From Sabulibacter ruber (GTDB lineage: Bacteria; Bacteroidota; Bacteroidia; Cytophagales; Hymenobacteraceae), in NCBI RefSeq assembly GCF_017355955.1, contig NZ_JAFFID010000003.1:310001-374000 (forward strand): a stretch of DNA of 64,000 nucleotides. The letters are read 5' to 3'. Every line of letters begins with the position of its first letter. Within the stretch, counting starts at the first letter, position 1. Positions 42,040 to 50,941 of this stretch are shown here, one piece after another. The notes under the pieces are model-generated. The model saw only the letters and a program-made list of their open reading frames with translations, was not told the origin of the DNA and made no database searches. A program made the position numbers and the translations under genes.

Positions 42040-44640
42040 ATGAAAACTAACTTTCTTATCAGCTGCTTTAAGAGCACCCTTCTTCTGGGGGTGGCGGCGG
42101 CTTCTTTTTCCTGTACCCGCAGCCACATAGTTCCTAAGCAAACAGCCGTTATGATAGAAGCGGGAGTTCCCCAGCGGTTAGCCGAGTTCAGGAAGGCCAT
42201 CATTTCTGACCTTGCCTACCAACTCACGCTGAACATCCCGGCTAAAAAGCAGGAGCCCATTCCGGCCACCGAAACCATCATTTTTCACCTCAAAGACAAC
42301 TCACAGCCCCTGCCGCTGGATTTCAAAGAAAAAGCAAACCACCTGATTCAGGTTGAGGTGAACAATAAGGCGGTACCGGTAGGTTTGGTGAAAGAGCATG
42401 TGCTAATCCCGGCCAGGTACCTGCAAAAAGGCTCCAACCAGATAGAGATTCAGTTTATTGCCGGCAATCTGTCGCTGAACCGCAGTGAGGATTACCTGTA
42501 CACCCTGCTGGTGCCAGACCGGGCCCGAACGGTTTTTCCTTGTTTTGACCAACCCGACCTGAAAGCCACGTTTGAGCTCACCCTGGCTCTGCCACAGGAT
42601 TGGAGCGCCATTGCTAACGGCGAGGTGGTGGCGGAGTCCATCTCGGGAGACCGGAAAACCCTTCGTTTCCGGAAATCAGACGTTATTCCCACCTATCTGT
42701 TCTCTTTTGCCGCCGGTAAGTTTCAGACCATAGAAAAGGAAGCAAACCAGCGCACCATGCGGTTTCTGCACCGCGAAACCGACCAAACCAAATTACAGGA
42801 AAGCGTAGAACCCATCTTCCGGCACCACAAGGATGCGCTGGCGTTTTTGGAGCAATACACCCAAATTCCGTACCCTTTCCAGAAGTTCGATTTTGTAGCC
42901 ATCCCTGATTTCCAGTACGGCGGCATGGAACACGTGGGCGCCATTCAGTACAAGGCCTCTACCCTGTTCCTGGACAAAGGTGCCACACAAGACCAGAAAA
43001 TTGCCCGTTCTAGCCTAATCGCCCATGAAACGGCGCATATGTGGTTCGGGGACCTGGTGACCATGCAGTGGTTCAACGATGTCTGGACCAAAGAAGTCTT
43101 CGCCAATTTCATGGCCGATAAGATCACCCAGGTTTCCCTAGCCAATTCTAACTTTGATCTCAAATTCCTGATTGACCACCTACCCGCCGCCTACAGCGTG
43201 GACCGCACGGCCGGTGCCAACCCCATCAGGCAGCAATTGGATAATTTGCAGGATGCCGGTTCCATGTACGGCAACATCATCTACCACAAAGCGCCCGTCA
43301 TGATGCGGCAATTAGAGCAACTCATGGGCGAAGCCGCTTTCCAGAAAGGCCTGCAGGAATACCTGAAAAAGTACTCGTTCAGCAACGCCACCTGGCCAGA
43401 CCTCATCCAGATCCTGGATAACTACACCCCCGCCGATTTACAAGCCTGGAACCAGGTTTGGGTAAACGAGCCCGGCAGACCAATCTTTGACTATTCCCTG
43501 CAAACCAACGGCAACAAGGTTCAGAAACTGAGCCTCATCCAGAGGCCGGAAGCAGGCGCTGACCGTCTGTGGCCGCAGTTCTTTGAAATCAGCCTGGTGT
43601 ACCCAGACCGGGTGAAGGAGGTGATGGTGCAGATGAAGGAGCGGGAAGTTGAAGTGCCAGAGGTTTCCGGCCAGGCCGCTCCCCTGTTTATCCTCTTCAA
43701 CACCCAGGGCCACGGCTACGGAGTGTTTCCAGTAGATGAGAAATTGACGGCCGCTTTGTTTACGGCGAAAGATCCTGTGGCCCGGGCCTCGGCGTACATC
43801 AGTTTGTATGAGAACATGCTGAATGGCCGGTACCTGCCCCCTACCCAGCTATTGGAGCTTTACCGCAGCGGCCTTACCAGGGAAACTGAAGAATTAAACC
43901 TGAAACTGCTTACCGGCCAGGTAGCCGATATTTTCTGGAAATTTCTGCGGCCAGCCGAAAGAGCCCAGCTGGCCCCGGCGCTGGAACAGGAAATCTGGGC
44001 AGCGCTGGAGCAAAACCCAGACCCTAACTCCAAGAAACTGCTGTTCAAGGCTTACCAGAATGTGGCTCTCTCCCAGCCTGCCCAGGACCGGCTTTACCAA
44101 ATCTGGCAGAACCAGCAGGCACCGGCAAAGGTAATCCTGACCGAGGAAGACTACACGTCGCTGGCTTTGGCATTGGCGCTGCGTGATTACGCCGCCCCGG
44201 AGCCAATCTTGAAAGCGCAGCAGGCCCGCATCGCCAACCCAGACCGCAAGAAGAGACTGGAGTTCCTGATGCCAGCCTTGTCGGGCCAGGCGTCTGTCCG
44301 GGATGCCTTTTTCGCCTCGTTGAAAAATGAAGAAAACCGGGAAAAGGAAGCCTGGGTTATTTCTGCCTTGGGTTACCTGCACCATCCTTTGCGGGCAACC
44401 ACTTCAGAAAAATACCTGGCTCCCAGCCTGGACCTGCTGCAGGAAATCCAGCTCACCGGCGATATTTTCTTCCCCTATAACTGGCTATCGGCTACGTTCG
44501 GATCGTACCAAACCCCAACGGCGGCCCAAACCGTGCGTAATTTCCTGCAAAGCCATCCAGATTACAACCCCAAACTCAAAGCCAAAATATTACAAGCCAC
44601 CGATGATCTGTTCCGGGCCGAGAAACTACTGACCCGGTAA
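42040..44640 (+). CDS. M1-family aminopeptidase lipoprotein
   Basis: This 866-residue zinc aminopeptidase trims N-terminal residues from peptides. The ATG at 42040 is chosen over a TTG three codons earlier because it begins a lipoprotein signal (Cys25 in ASFSC). The exopeptidase motif GGMEH is at 294-298 and the zinc site HETAH at 329-333, with the third ligand Glu352 in WTKEVFANF. The ERAP-like C-terminal helical domain fills about 560-866. Most M1 enzymes are cytosolic; this copy is anchored outside, where it may act with the secreted S41 protease and the S58 peptidase. TATTTTTG at 42026-42033 matches the -7 element but is only 7 bases from the ATG. Confidence 0.95.
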   Translation: MKTNFLISCFKSTLLLGVAAASFSCTRSHIVPKQTAVMIEAGVPQRLAEFRKAIISDLAYQLTLNIPAKKQEPIPATETIIFHLKDNSQPLPLDFKEKANHLIQVEVNNKAVPVGLVKEHVLIPARYLQKGSNQIEIQFIAGNLSLNRSEDYLYTLLVPDRARTVFPCFDQPDLKATFELTLALPQDWSAIANGEVVAESISGDRKTLRFRKSDVIPTYLFSFAAGKFQTIEKEANQRTMRFLHRETDQTKLQESVEPIFRHHKDALAFLEQYTQIPYPFQKFDFVAIPDFQYGGMEHVGAIQYKASTLFLDKGATQDQKIARSSLIAHETAHMWFGDLVTMQWFNDVWTKEVFANFMADKITQVSLANSNFDLKFLIDHLPAAYSVDRTAGANPIRQQLDNLQDAGSMYGNIIYHKAPVMMRQLEQLMGEAAFQKGLQEYLKKYSFSNATWPDLIQILDNYTPADLQAWNQVWVNEPGRPIFDYSLQTNGNKVQKLSLIQRPEAGADRLWPQFFEISLVYPDRVKEVMVQMKEREVEVPEVSGQAAPLFILFNTQGHGYGVFPVDEKLTAALFTAKDPVARASAYISLYENMLNGRYLPPTQLLELYRSGLTRETEELNLKLLTGQVADIFWKFLRPAERAQLAPALEQEIWAALEQNPDPNSKKLLFKAYQNVALSQPAQDRLYQIWQNQQAPAKVILTEEDYTSLALALALRDYAAPEPILKAQQARIANPDRKKRLEFLMPALSGQASVRDAFFASLKNEENREKEAWVISALGYLHHPLRATTSEKYLAPSLDLLQEIQLTGDIFFPYNWLSATFGSYQTPTAAQTVRNFLQSHPDYNPKLKAKILQATDDLFRAEKLLTR

Positions 44641-45015
44641 CCTAAGCGACCCTATTTTAGGGTTGATTTCTGAAAAACACCCAGAAAACCGCTTTGGAGC
44701 CATGCAAGTGAAAATTGCTTATGCTCCAAAGTGGTTTTTTGCTTCTTTGAATTTTCCATCTTCAGGACAAGCCTTCCCTGGAAATTAAAATAAGTAGTAT
44801 TTTGGTTTGTTCCCCTAAGCCGGGAAGCATCTTGCCGAGTTCTTTTGCGTACAACAAAACAAGCCGGAAATAGGACCATTCATTGGCAACGTGTTGGCAG
44901 CAATCTGTCAGCACGTTTGTTTTAGAAGCAAGATCCCCGGAAATTGATGATACCTTATTGCTCAACCTTTGAGCTATACAAAACCACTTAAACCAGAGGA
45001 GGAAATCTACAGGAT
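44641..45015. terminator. Spacer with terminator (44685-44740) after the M1 peptidase gene
   Basis: An 18-base stem (left arm AAAACCGCTTTGGAGCAT, right arm its complement with one G-T pair) closes around a second small hairpin and ends in TTTTTT, 45 bases past the stop. It is a strong rightward terminator. A degenerate palindrome (TTTTAGGG...) precedes it at 44654. The rest of the spacer is featureless apart from AGAGGAGG at about 44995, a Shine-Dalgarno-like run about 15 bases before the next gene. Confidence 0.8.
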
Positions 45016-46299
45016 ATGCAGGTGAAGGATAAACTTAAGAAGTATTACCAGCACTACCAGGAACTGAAAGAGAAAGGCGGGCCGGAAGAGAACACCAGGT
45101 TGTTTGAGGCGGTAATAGAGCTGGAGGAAGAGATTATGGCTGCCTATGGCCTTCCTCCCTCTCATGATCACCTGCAACTGCTTTGGCAGTTCACCGAGGC
45201 CACCGACCTTTCAGAGGAAGTGTTGCAGGAAGTACAGGAAAACCTGCAGGAGGCGGCCACCGCGCACCTAACCGCACCGGTAAAGACGAACCTGGAAGTG
45301 CTGCTGGAAGCCAAAGAGGAAAAGGAAAGCGCCTTCAATGTGCTGCCCGAGATTGGTCAGCCCACCCATGATTATCCTATTTTCCTGTATGAGGAACTGC
45401 TCCTGAAAGGCAAAGCCAGCCCCGAGGAAGTGCTCAGGGAGATGGAAACGGTGAAAGAACTGGATTGCTACGGCGAGGTAGCCACCTTGCTTTACCATCA
45501 CCGGAAATCTTACCGCAGAACCAAGATCTACAAGAAGCTAAAGCCAACCCTTCACTTCCTGGATACTTATCTGCAGCAGCTGAGATCCTTAGGCGATAGC
45601 ACTGAGCACACTACTTTTGTGTCTTCCTTTTTATCTGAAGCTGAAAAACCAGCCCCAAAACAGGAGGTTCAGACCCAGAAACCGGGCGTTATAGATCCCA
45701 ACTCCTACACCCCGGAGGTTGTGTTACTCACCGACACCCTTGAGATAGAAGAGATTGTCTATGACGAGGATACCGCCGTGACCATCAACGGGAAACTGCG
45801 CTCAGACTCTGGGGCCCAAAACATCTCCCTGGGGTTTGTGATGGAAGAGCTTTTTGCCATGCTCATGCACTACGAGGACCAGGGACAGCACATTGTTGAC
45901 ATTTTCCGGCAATTTGCCCAGAAACAGTTGCCCGACTCTCCTCACATCATTGACCTGAAGGACACCACCGGCAGTACGTTTGTGGCAGACCAGCACTATT
46001 TCAAGGTCTACAAACCGCTGTATCTGGATGAGGAAGGAAATCACCGGGTCATGGAAGAAGAGTTCTACCTGGTAGACGAAGTATTGGAGAAAGCTACCTA
46101 CCACGAGGCCCAGGTGGGTTCTACCAAAGCCTCGCTTCAGAGCATCCTCACCCAGGTATTACAATCGTACCACGTGTATATCCGGCACTTGTTTGAAGGC
46201 TCAAGCGAGGAAGACGCCCGCCAGCAGAGCGGCCTTGACAACCCTACTCTATTTGAACTAGGCAAGATCCTATACAATCTGGAGAAGCACAGCAGTTAA
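45016..46299 (+). CDS. Unrecognised acidic 427-residue protein
   Basis: I do not recognise a family. The protein has no signal peptide or membrane helix and is strongly acidic. The N-terminal third is helical and rich in Glu, Lys and Leu (LKKYYQHYQELKEKGG; LSEEVLQEVQENLQEA). A middle helical part (about 115-205) ends in a low-complexity linker (about 212-232, EAEKPAPKQEVQTQK). The C-terminal part (about 235-420) mixes strands and helices (EIEEIVYDEDTAVTINGKL; GFVMEELFAMLMHYEDQGQ; LKDTTGSTFVADQHYFKVYKP). Codon use looks like that of its neighbours. It is a single-gene unit bounded by terminators at 44685 and 46376, so context does not help. Confidence 0.75.
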   Translation: MQVKDKLKKYYQHYQELKEKGGPEENTRLFEAVIELEEEIMAAYGLPPSHDHLQLLWQFTEATDLSEEVLQEVQENLQEAATAHLTAPVKTNLEVLLEAKEEKESAFNVLPEIGQPTHDYPIFLYEELLLKGKASPEEVLREMETVKELDCYGEVATLLYHHRKSYRRTKIYKKLKPTLHFLDTYLQQLRSLGDSTEHTTFVSSFLSEAEKPAPKQEVQTQKPGVIDPNSYTPEVVLLTDTLEIEEIVYDEDTAVTINGKLRSDSGAQNISLGFVMEELFAMLMHYEDQGQHIVDIFRQFAQKQLPDSPHIIDLKDTTGSTFVADQHYFKVYKPLYLDEEGNHRVMEEEFYLVDEVLEKATYHEAQVGSTKASLQSILTQVLQSYHVYIRHLFEGSSEEDARQQSGLDNPTLFELGKILYNLEKHSS

Positions 46300-46375
46300 A
46301 TTAAACCGCTTTACGATCTCTGACGAATGTGTTGCATGAAGCATTCTAGTATTTGAGATCATTGCCTCATACAAG

Positions 46376-46419
46376 AGCCGTTTTACGCCTGTTCTTTTCA
46401 ATACAGGCATAAAATGGCT
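46376..46419 (+). terminator. Hairpin after the 427-residue protein gene
   Basis: Arms of 17 bases (AGCCGTTTTACGCCTGT and its near-complement) pair with two G-T positions around a 10-base loop. It is 77 bases past the stop and belongs to the window's palindrome family. The remainder of 46300-46695 is AT-rich and empty; a 72-codon frame at 46434-46652 has no coding character. Confidence 0.65.
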
Positions 46420-46695
46420 ATTGCTCTAAGAAAATGATTGTTAAGGCTCCTGTTGCCTGTGCGGTGATTAAGCCCGCACCTACATTAAATTTCACCTTCT
46501 ACTCTGCTTTCTACCTCACTTCTCTCCTGCTTTGGGACACTTTAAGTAAGGAAATAAGACGTGAAAGCCTCTGGCAGCGGCTAATCAAGGTTTGCTACAG
46601 AAAATTTTTATCGCAGATTCTAAATTCAAACAACTTGATTTACAGTCGATAGCTAAAAAGCACAAAATTTATTTTAACTTTTTTTCTCCAGACCT

Positions 46696-46726
46696 TTTGC
46701 AAATCAAAAAGCGCCCTCTATATTTG
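46696..46726 (+). promoter_or_regulatory. Bacteroidota-type promoter of tRNA-Glu
   Basis: TTTG (46696-46699), a 19-base spacer and TATATTTG (46719-46726) match the Bacteroidota housekeeping consensus TTTG-N19-TAnnTTTG exactly. The mature tRNA begins 20 bases downstream, leaving a short 5' leader for RNase P. Confidence 0.9.
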
Positions 46727-46746
46727 CACCATCAAAACCGACAGAT

Positions 46747-46818
46747 GGTCCGTTCGTCTAGGGGTTAGGACACCAGATTTTCATTCTGGTAACAGGGGTT
46801 CGATTCCCCTACGGACTA
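46747..46818 (+). tRNA. tRNA-Glu (anticodon TTC)
   Basis: The 72 bases fold as a full cloverleaf. The acceptor arm GGTCCGT pairs with ACGGACT (first pair G-T). The anticodon stem CCAGA/TCTGG encloses TTTTCAT with anticodon TTC. The T arm AGGGG/CCCCT encloses TTCGATT. The 3' CCA is not encoded. It is a single tRNA with its own promoter and terminator. The sequence just after it begins an AT-rich region that may be an old insertion. Confidence 0.97.
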
Positions 46819-46820
46819 CT

Positions 46821-46857
46821 AAAAGCCTCTCAGTGCAAACTGAGAGGCTTTTTTTAT
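46821..46857 (+). terminator. Terminator of tRNA-Glu
   Basis: A perfect 13-base stem (AAAAGCCTCTCAG/CTGAGAGGCTTTT) with a 6-base loop is followed by a run of T, 2 bases past the tRNA. A closely similar hairpin occurs at 49802-49840. Confidence 0.92.
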
Positions 46858-47769
46858 TTCCCATCGGACACTATTCGGACACCAATAACCCAATATTTCG
46901 CACTTAGACTACAGATAGACTTCTATTCAAACAGCCTTTTGTTTGAACCAATGAAGAGCAACCCTCACGTAACGGTGATTATATCCATCTGCAATGCTAG
47001 TGACCTTTACTCCTGTTATGCCTAGCTATTAATGCTAAGTTTGAATTTCATAGGTCTGGCAAGGAATTAATCGGACTAGGATGGCAAGCATACAGAAAGA
47101 ATTTGAAGCAGGGATTATTTTTAAGTGATTTATCAAACTACTTACCTTTTTGATTTATCTCCCCCACAATTTCACCGAATAACCGATCTGATTTCAAGTA
47201 ACACCTGGTGATTACCGGCTATGAGCTCGTTCACACAGGTTGGCCAAGAAGTGCCTGTATCTGCTTCTTGACGGTTTGACTGCCTAAGCAAACCAATCAA
47301 GCGGTATTAGCTCCCGGCATTTTGACTAGCGAACGGTCTTATAGGAATATGATAGATTGTTGGCGCAGCGAATATGGAGCAATACACAAGGTGGGGCTAG
47401 CAAATATGGGCACTAGCAAGATCAAAACAGAGGCCCCCCCTGAACCAGCTATTGTTTTTAGAAATACAGGAAAAGGTGGGTAGACATTATCCTGCATCAT
47501 ATAGAAGTAATAAGGGAATAAAAGCTGTACAAACAGCCTAAACCTTACTCTAACCAAGAAAAGGAAAATAGAAGGTCAGTAAAGGGCAAAACAGAAGCAG
47601 AACAGCATGAACTAGCCCAGGGACTAAATAAGAAAGTGGTCAAGTTGAAGAAAAACTACAAGTAGGATGACAGAAAAATCATATTACGAATATTTGAAAA
47701 ACGATTGAAACTATATAACATTGTTCCTTTCTATTTCATTGCAAATCAACAACTCAATATCATCATTCT
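46858..47769. other. AT-rich region downstream of tRNA-Glu without a clear gene
   Basis: These 912 bases contain no convincing gene on either strand. Base composition is visibly more AT-rich than the flanks. A 47-codon open stretch at 47522-47665, rich in Lys, Glu and Gln (ending KKVVKLKKNYK), has no ATG and may be the tail of a lost gene. A 72-codon frame on the minus strand (47339-47557) is not convincing. The region looks like decayed DNA. Confidence 0.5.
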
Positions 47770-49338
47770 ATGAAACACCTTTTACTCTTTGTATGCTTGC
47801 TTATTGTCTTTGTATCATGTGACAATAGCGAGGAGGAGGCTCCAACTGTGCAATTTGAATCTGACAGAACAAGCATTTCCCTTGAAGGTAATGTAAGCAG
47901 CAAAGACTCCATCTCTATTAAAACCGGGTTGAGTTGGACAGCAACAGTGACACCTGCAACAGCGGCCTGGCTACATCTTAGCAAAACGAAGGGTGAAGGG
48001 AATGACAAGATTGTCCTCACTGTCGTGGAGAATAACCTGACAGGCACAACCAGGAATGCTACTGTATCGATCACCTCACCGGGGAATACATCGGCAAAGC
48101 CTATTATAGTAACTGTGGCTCAAACAGCTTCCTCTAACTGGGTAAAGACCTTCGGAGGCCAGTCCGAGGAATCCTTCAATGCAGTAGCACGCTCCTCAGA
48201 CGGTGGCTTTTTCGCAGGAGGTGGTTCCTCAAGTAAAGACGGTGAGCTTTCAGGGAATCACGGCTCAGCAGATGCATGGGTTGTCAAGGTAGACGCCAAT
48301 GGCAACAAGGTATGGCAAAAAGTGTATGGAGGCTCTGGGGCTGAAAGCGTTAGCGGCATAGTGGCAACGCAGGATGGGGGATGTATCTTCAGCGCTACTA
48401 CAACAAGTAGGGACCAGCAGGTAATCACAAACTTAGGTTCTACCAATATTTGGTTAGTGCGGCTAGACGCCAGCGGTAATATTGTTTGGCAAAAAACCTT
48501 TGGCACCTCCAATATTGACTTAGCACATGCTATCACTGCCTCAACGGATGGAAAGTATATAGTAGCAGGCGCCACAACAAAAACTGTTTCCTATGGCTTT
48601 AACGATGATGACTTTTATGCTGTAAAGTTTGATGGCAGTGGGAATATTGTTTGGGAAAAGACGATTGTTAACACTAGCTCTTACAGAGACAGAGTGTATG
48701 GCATAACAGCTAGTCCGGATGGTGGATGCGTGCTAGCCGGCGAGACAATGCCTAATACTACTGAATCAGGAAGTGCTAACGCCTATAATGACGCATTGCT
48801 TGTAAAACTTGATGGAGCTGGAAATGAACAGTGGCAAACTATTATCAAAGGCTCAAGGAGCGAGCAGGCGCAGTCAATCACTACCTCTAAGGATGGAGGG
48901 TATATTGTAGCAGGTCATTCTCAGAGTGTTGATGGTGATATGGCATTCAACACGGGACAGACAGATTACTGGGTAGCTAAAGTGGATCAGAACGGTAATA
49001 AGCTATGGGTAAAAATGTATGGAGGCTCAGGTCAGGATGAGGCACATTCCATTGTATCTGATCCGGACGGGTATATCATCGCAGGATCCAGCAACAGTAG
49101 CCATGCAGGTTTGGAGCCAAGCAATGGGGCGAATGACTTCTGGATTATCAAAATAAACGAGGCTGGTAATATGCTTTGGCAGAAATCAGCAGGCGGGTCA
49201 AAGCATGACAGGGCATACGATTTAACAAAAACCAATGAAGGGGATATAATAGTGGCAGGACACACTCAGGGCATGATTAAGGGTGTTTTGGAAAGAGATG
49301 AAATAGGAGACGGACTCCTTGTCAAACTAAAGCAGTAA
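47770..49338 (+). CDS. BACON-domain lipoprotein with a seven-repeat beta-propeller
   Basis: This 522-residue surface or periplasmic lipoprotein has Cys17 in VFVSCDNS. A BACON-like Ig-fold domain occupies about 27-117 (GLSWTATVTPATAAWLHLS; TVAQTASSN). From residue 120 to the end, seven repeats of about 55 residues each follow the pattern W-x-K-x-x-GG, DGGyivaG, D-x-W-x-V-K-x-D-x-x-GN, which fits a seven-bladed propeller. BACON domains are typical of Bacteroidota surface proteins and are thought to bind glycans or mucins. Its DNA is more AT-rich than its neighbours, and it is the only gene in the tRNA-flanked region, suggesting transfer. The function is unknown; adhesion is a guess. Confidence 0.85.
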   Translation: MKHLLLFVCLLIVFVSCDNSEEEAPTVQFESDRTSISLEGNVSSKDSISIKTGLSWTATVTPATAAWLHLSKTKGEGNDKIVLTVVENNLTGTTRNATVSITSPGNTSAKPIIVTVAQTASSNWVKTFGGQSEESFNAVARSSDGGFFAGGGSSSKDGELSGNHGSADAWVVKVDANGNKVWQKVYGGSGAESVSGIVATQDGGCIFSATTTSRDQQVITNLGSTNIWLVRLDASGNIVWQKTFGTSNIDLAHAITASTDGKYIVAGATTKTVSYGFNDDDFYAVKFDGSGNIVWEKTIVNTSSYRDRVYGITASPDGGCVLAGETMPNTTESGSANAYNDALLVKLDGAGNEQWQTIIKGSRSEQAQSITTSKDGGYIVAGHSQSVDGDMAFNTGQTDYWVAKVDQNGNKLWVKMYGGSGQDEAHSIVSDPDGYIIAGSSNSSHAGLEPSNGANDFWIIKINEAGNMLWQKSAGGSKHDRAYDLTKTNEGDIIVAGHTQGMIKGVLERDEIGDGLLVKLKQ

Positions 49339-50013
49339 CTGGCCTATTATTATCTTGCACCAGGTTCTCCCGGGTATCGGTGTAGGCGTTCCTGTGGATG
49401 AAGCCGCCCGTTTTACTTTATTGGGGCGGTAAATGCTTCCCTTTTGCTCAATGTGTCTGTACCGGTTTCGTTCCGGATTGATGTCCGACTTCAAGAGGAA
49501 AAATCACACCTTGGCGGGAAAAACTTAAGCAGGAGTTGGGCACAGTGACTGACAACAGCCGGGTACAGGGAAGGGATTCCGGCCTGAGTCACGCATCTAT
49601 ACTGTTCTCGCAGGCCATTACTAGGCACTAAAAGCTAGTTCAAATAGGTAACCAATTTATATTAAACTGGCTTTATAATGGATCTTTTGTTCATCAAGTT
49701 TCCTTTAGAAGGTTATACCTGCTAGCTCTTACCATAAGTAGTCTCCTGGAACTAATATATCTTTGTGGATACGGTTCAATAATTCATTCATAAGGACGAC
49801 CAAAACGCCTCCCAGAGCAGACTGAGAGGCGTTTTATTTTTCATCGCTCAAACCAACGTACAACTTTCCTTTCCTGTTTATTTGGGTTTGATTACCCCTT
49901 AGTTCACAAGCACCAGTTCAGACACTGACTAATGGATGACATATAGGCCACCCCCAAGTGAAACTTTATCTTCACGGAAGGCCAATACAGGTTGATTACA
50001 CAGGCAGGAAATT
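49339..50013. other. Non-coding stretch with a second tRNA-terminator-like hairpin (49802-49840)
   Basis: No gene is supported in these 675 bases. At 49802 a hairpin (AAAACGCCTCCCAG/CTGAGAGGCGTTTT, one mismatch, then TTTT) closely resembles the terminator of tRNA-Glu, including the sequence just after it (ATTTTTCATCG against ATTTCCCATCG). The 35 bases before it weakly resemble the T arm and acceptor end of the tRNA. A minus-strand open stretch at about 49345-49500 lacks a start codon. Confidence 0.5.
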
Positions 50014-50211
50014 TCACCTCAACACAAAATCACTCAACGTGACGTGGTGGAGTTGAGGGTTAGTTTCATCTACGTAGATATTGTACTTGGCGGGGTAAAA
50101 GGTATTGGACTCCTGAAAATACAGGGGCTGCCCAAAAGCAACCGACGCCTTTTCTCCCTTTTGCATCTGCTTTATTACTTCCAGATCCTTGTTTGGAGCG
50201 GTGGGTTGCAT
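50014..50211 (-). CDS. Small hypothetical protein or gene remnant
   Basis: This 65-codon frame has amino-acid use that looks protein-like (ASVAFGQPLYFQESNTFYPAKYNIYVDE), but no family is recognised and there is no signal peptide. It ends next to an empty stretch and may be the 3' end of a broken gene, since a stop codon lies just 4 codons upstream of its ATG. It is opposite in direction to the GlcG-like gene. Confidence 0.3.
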   Translation of the reverse strand: MQPTAPNKDLEVIKQMQKGEKASVAFGQPLYFQESNTFYPAKYNIYVDETNPQLHHVTLSDFVLR

Positions 50212-50314
50212 TTGCCTCGTTCACTCCAAGTGCAGTCAACTTTTCCCGCTCCCTTTAGTATCAATAAAAATACATTATAAATATCTCATATTTAACCTAT
50301 TAATTTCAAAACAA

Positions 50315-50719
50315 ATGGGAATAACACTGGAACAAGCCGATAAGGCAATTCAGGCTGCGCTGGAGAAAGCCAGGGAGCTTAACCTGAAGATGAACATCGC
50401 TGTGGTGGATGCCGGGGCCAACCTGACGGCTTTCGCCCGCATGGACGGCGCGTGGCTAGGCTCCATTGACATCGCCATCCGGAAGGCCAGAACGGCCCGT
50501 TTCTTTGACATGCCCACTGGCGATCTGGGGCAGGCCTCACAACCGGGCGGCCCGCTCTACAACATTGAACACTCCAACGGCGGGCTGATCACCTTCCCGG
50601 GTGGACTTCCTATCACGGGAGGAAATGGTGAGATAATCGGGGCCATTGGCGTGTCTGGCAGCACGGTGGAGAACGACCATACAGTGGCTCAGGCCGGCGT
50701 GAACGCGATTGCCCCATAG
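50315..50719 (+). CDS. GlcG/HbpS-family haem-binding-like protein
   Basis: This 134-residue protein covers the full GlcG/HbpS domain: ITLEQADKAIQAALEKARELNLKMNIAVVDAGANL, AWLGSIDIAIRKARTARFFDMPTGDL, GGLPITGGNGEIIGAIGVSGSTVENDHTVAQAG. The ATG at 50315 begins just before the first family helix; upstream in-frame ATGs at 50189 and after lie in AT-rich leader sequence. Family members bind haem or haem-degradation products, or accompany glycolate and diol genes; no such neighbour is present, so the ligand is unknown. It is a monocistronic gene 222 bases before the MFS gene. Confidence 0.9.
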   Translation: MGITLEQADKAIQAALEKARELNLKMNIAVVDAGANLTAFARMDGAWLGSIDIAIRKARTARFFDMPTGDLGQASQPGGPLYNIEHSNGGLITFPGGLPITGGNGEIIGAIGVSGSTVENDHTVAQAGVNAIAP

Positions 50720-50941
50720 GAAAGCAATCAATGATTTTGTTGGACTTCCCCTTTTCCGGGCCTCTCTGATTGAGTGGCCTTTTTTCTAACAGAAAAGATG
50801 ATTAGGGTTTTAGGGTAGCAGAGGAAGCTGCGCCATCAACTACCAGTAATGATTGAAAGAGACAAGTATTTTTTTGAGATGCACCAAACCAATGGAGTGT
50901 TGACATAACAAAACAAGCACTTGGCTTGTTTTTAGCCTGCC

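Noticed and set aside
46434..46652. 72-codon frame upstream of tRNA-Glu
   Set aside because: Codon and residue use are not protein-like, it overlaps the AT-rich promoter approach, and it has no ribosome-binding signal or family resemblance.
47339..47557. 72-codon minus-strand frame in the AT-rich segment
   Set aside because: Composition is random-looking and no feature supports translation.
49345..49500. Open minus-strand stretch with an arginine-rich reading (NPERNRYRHIEQ), at first suggestive of a WGR-like domain
   Set aside because: The order of residues does not fit WGR, there is no start codon, and an in-frame stop lies just upstream.
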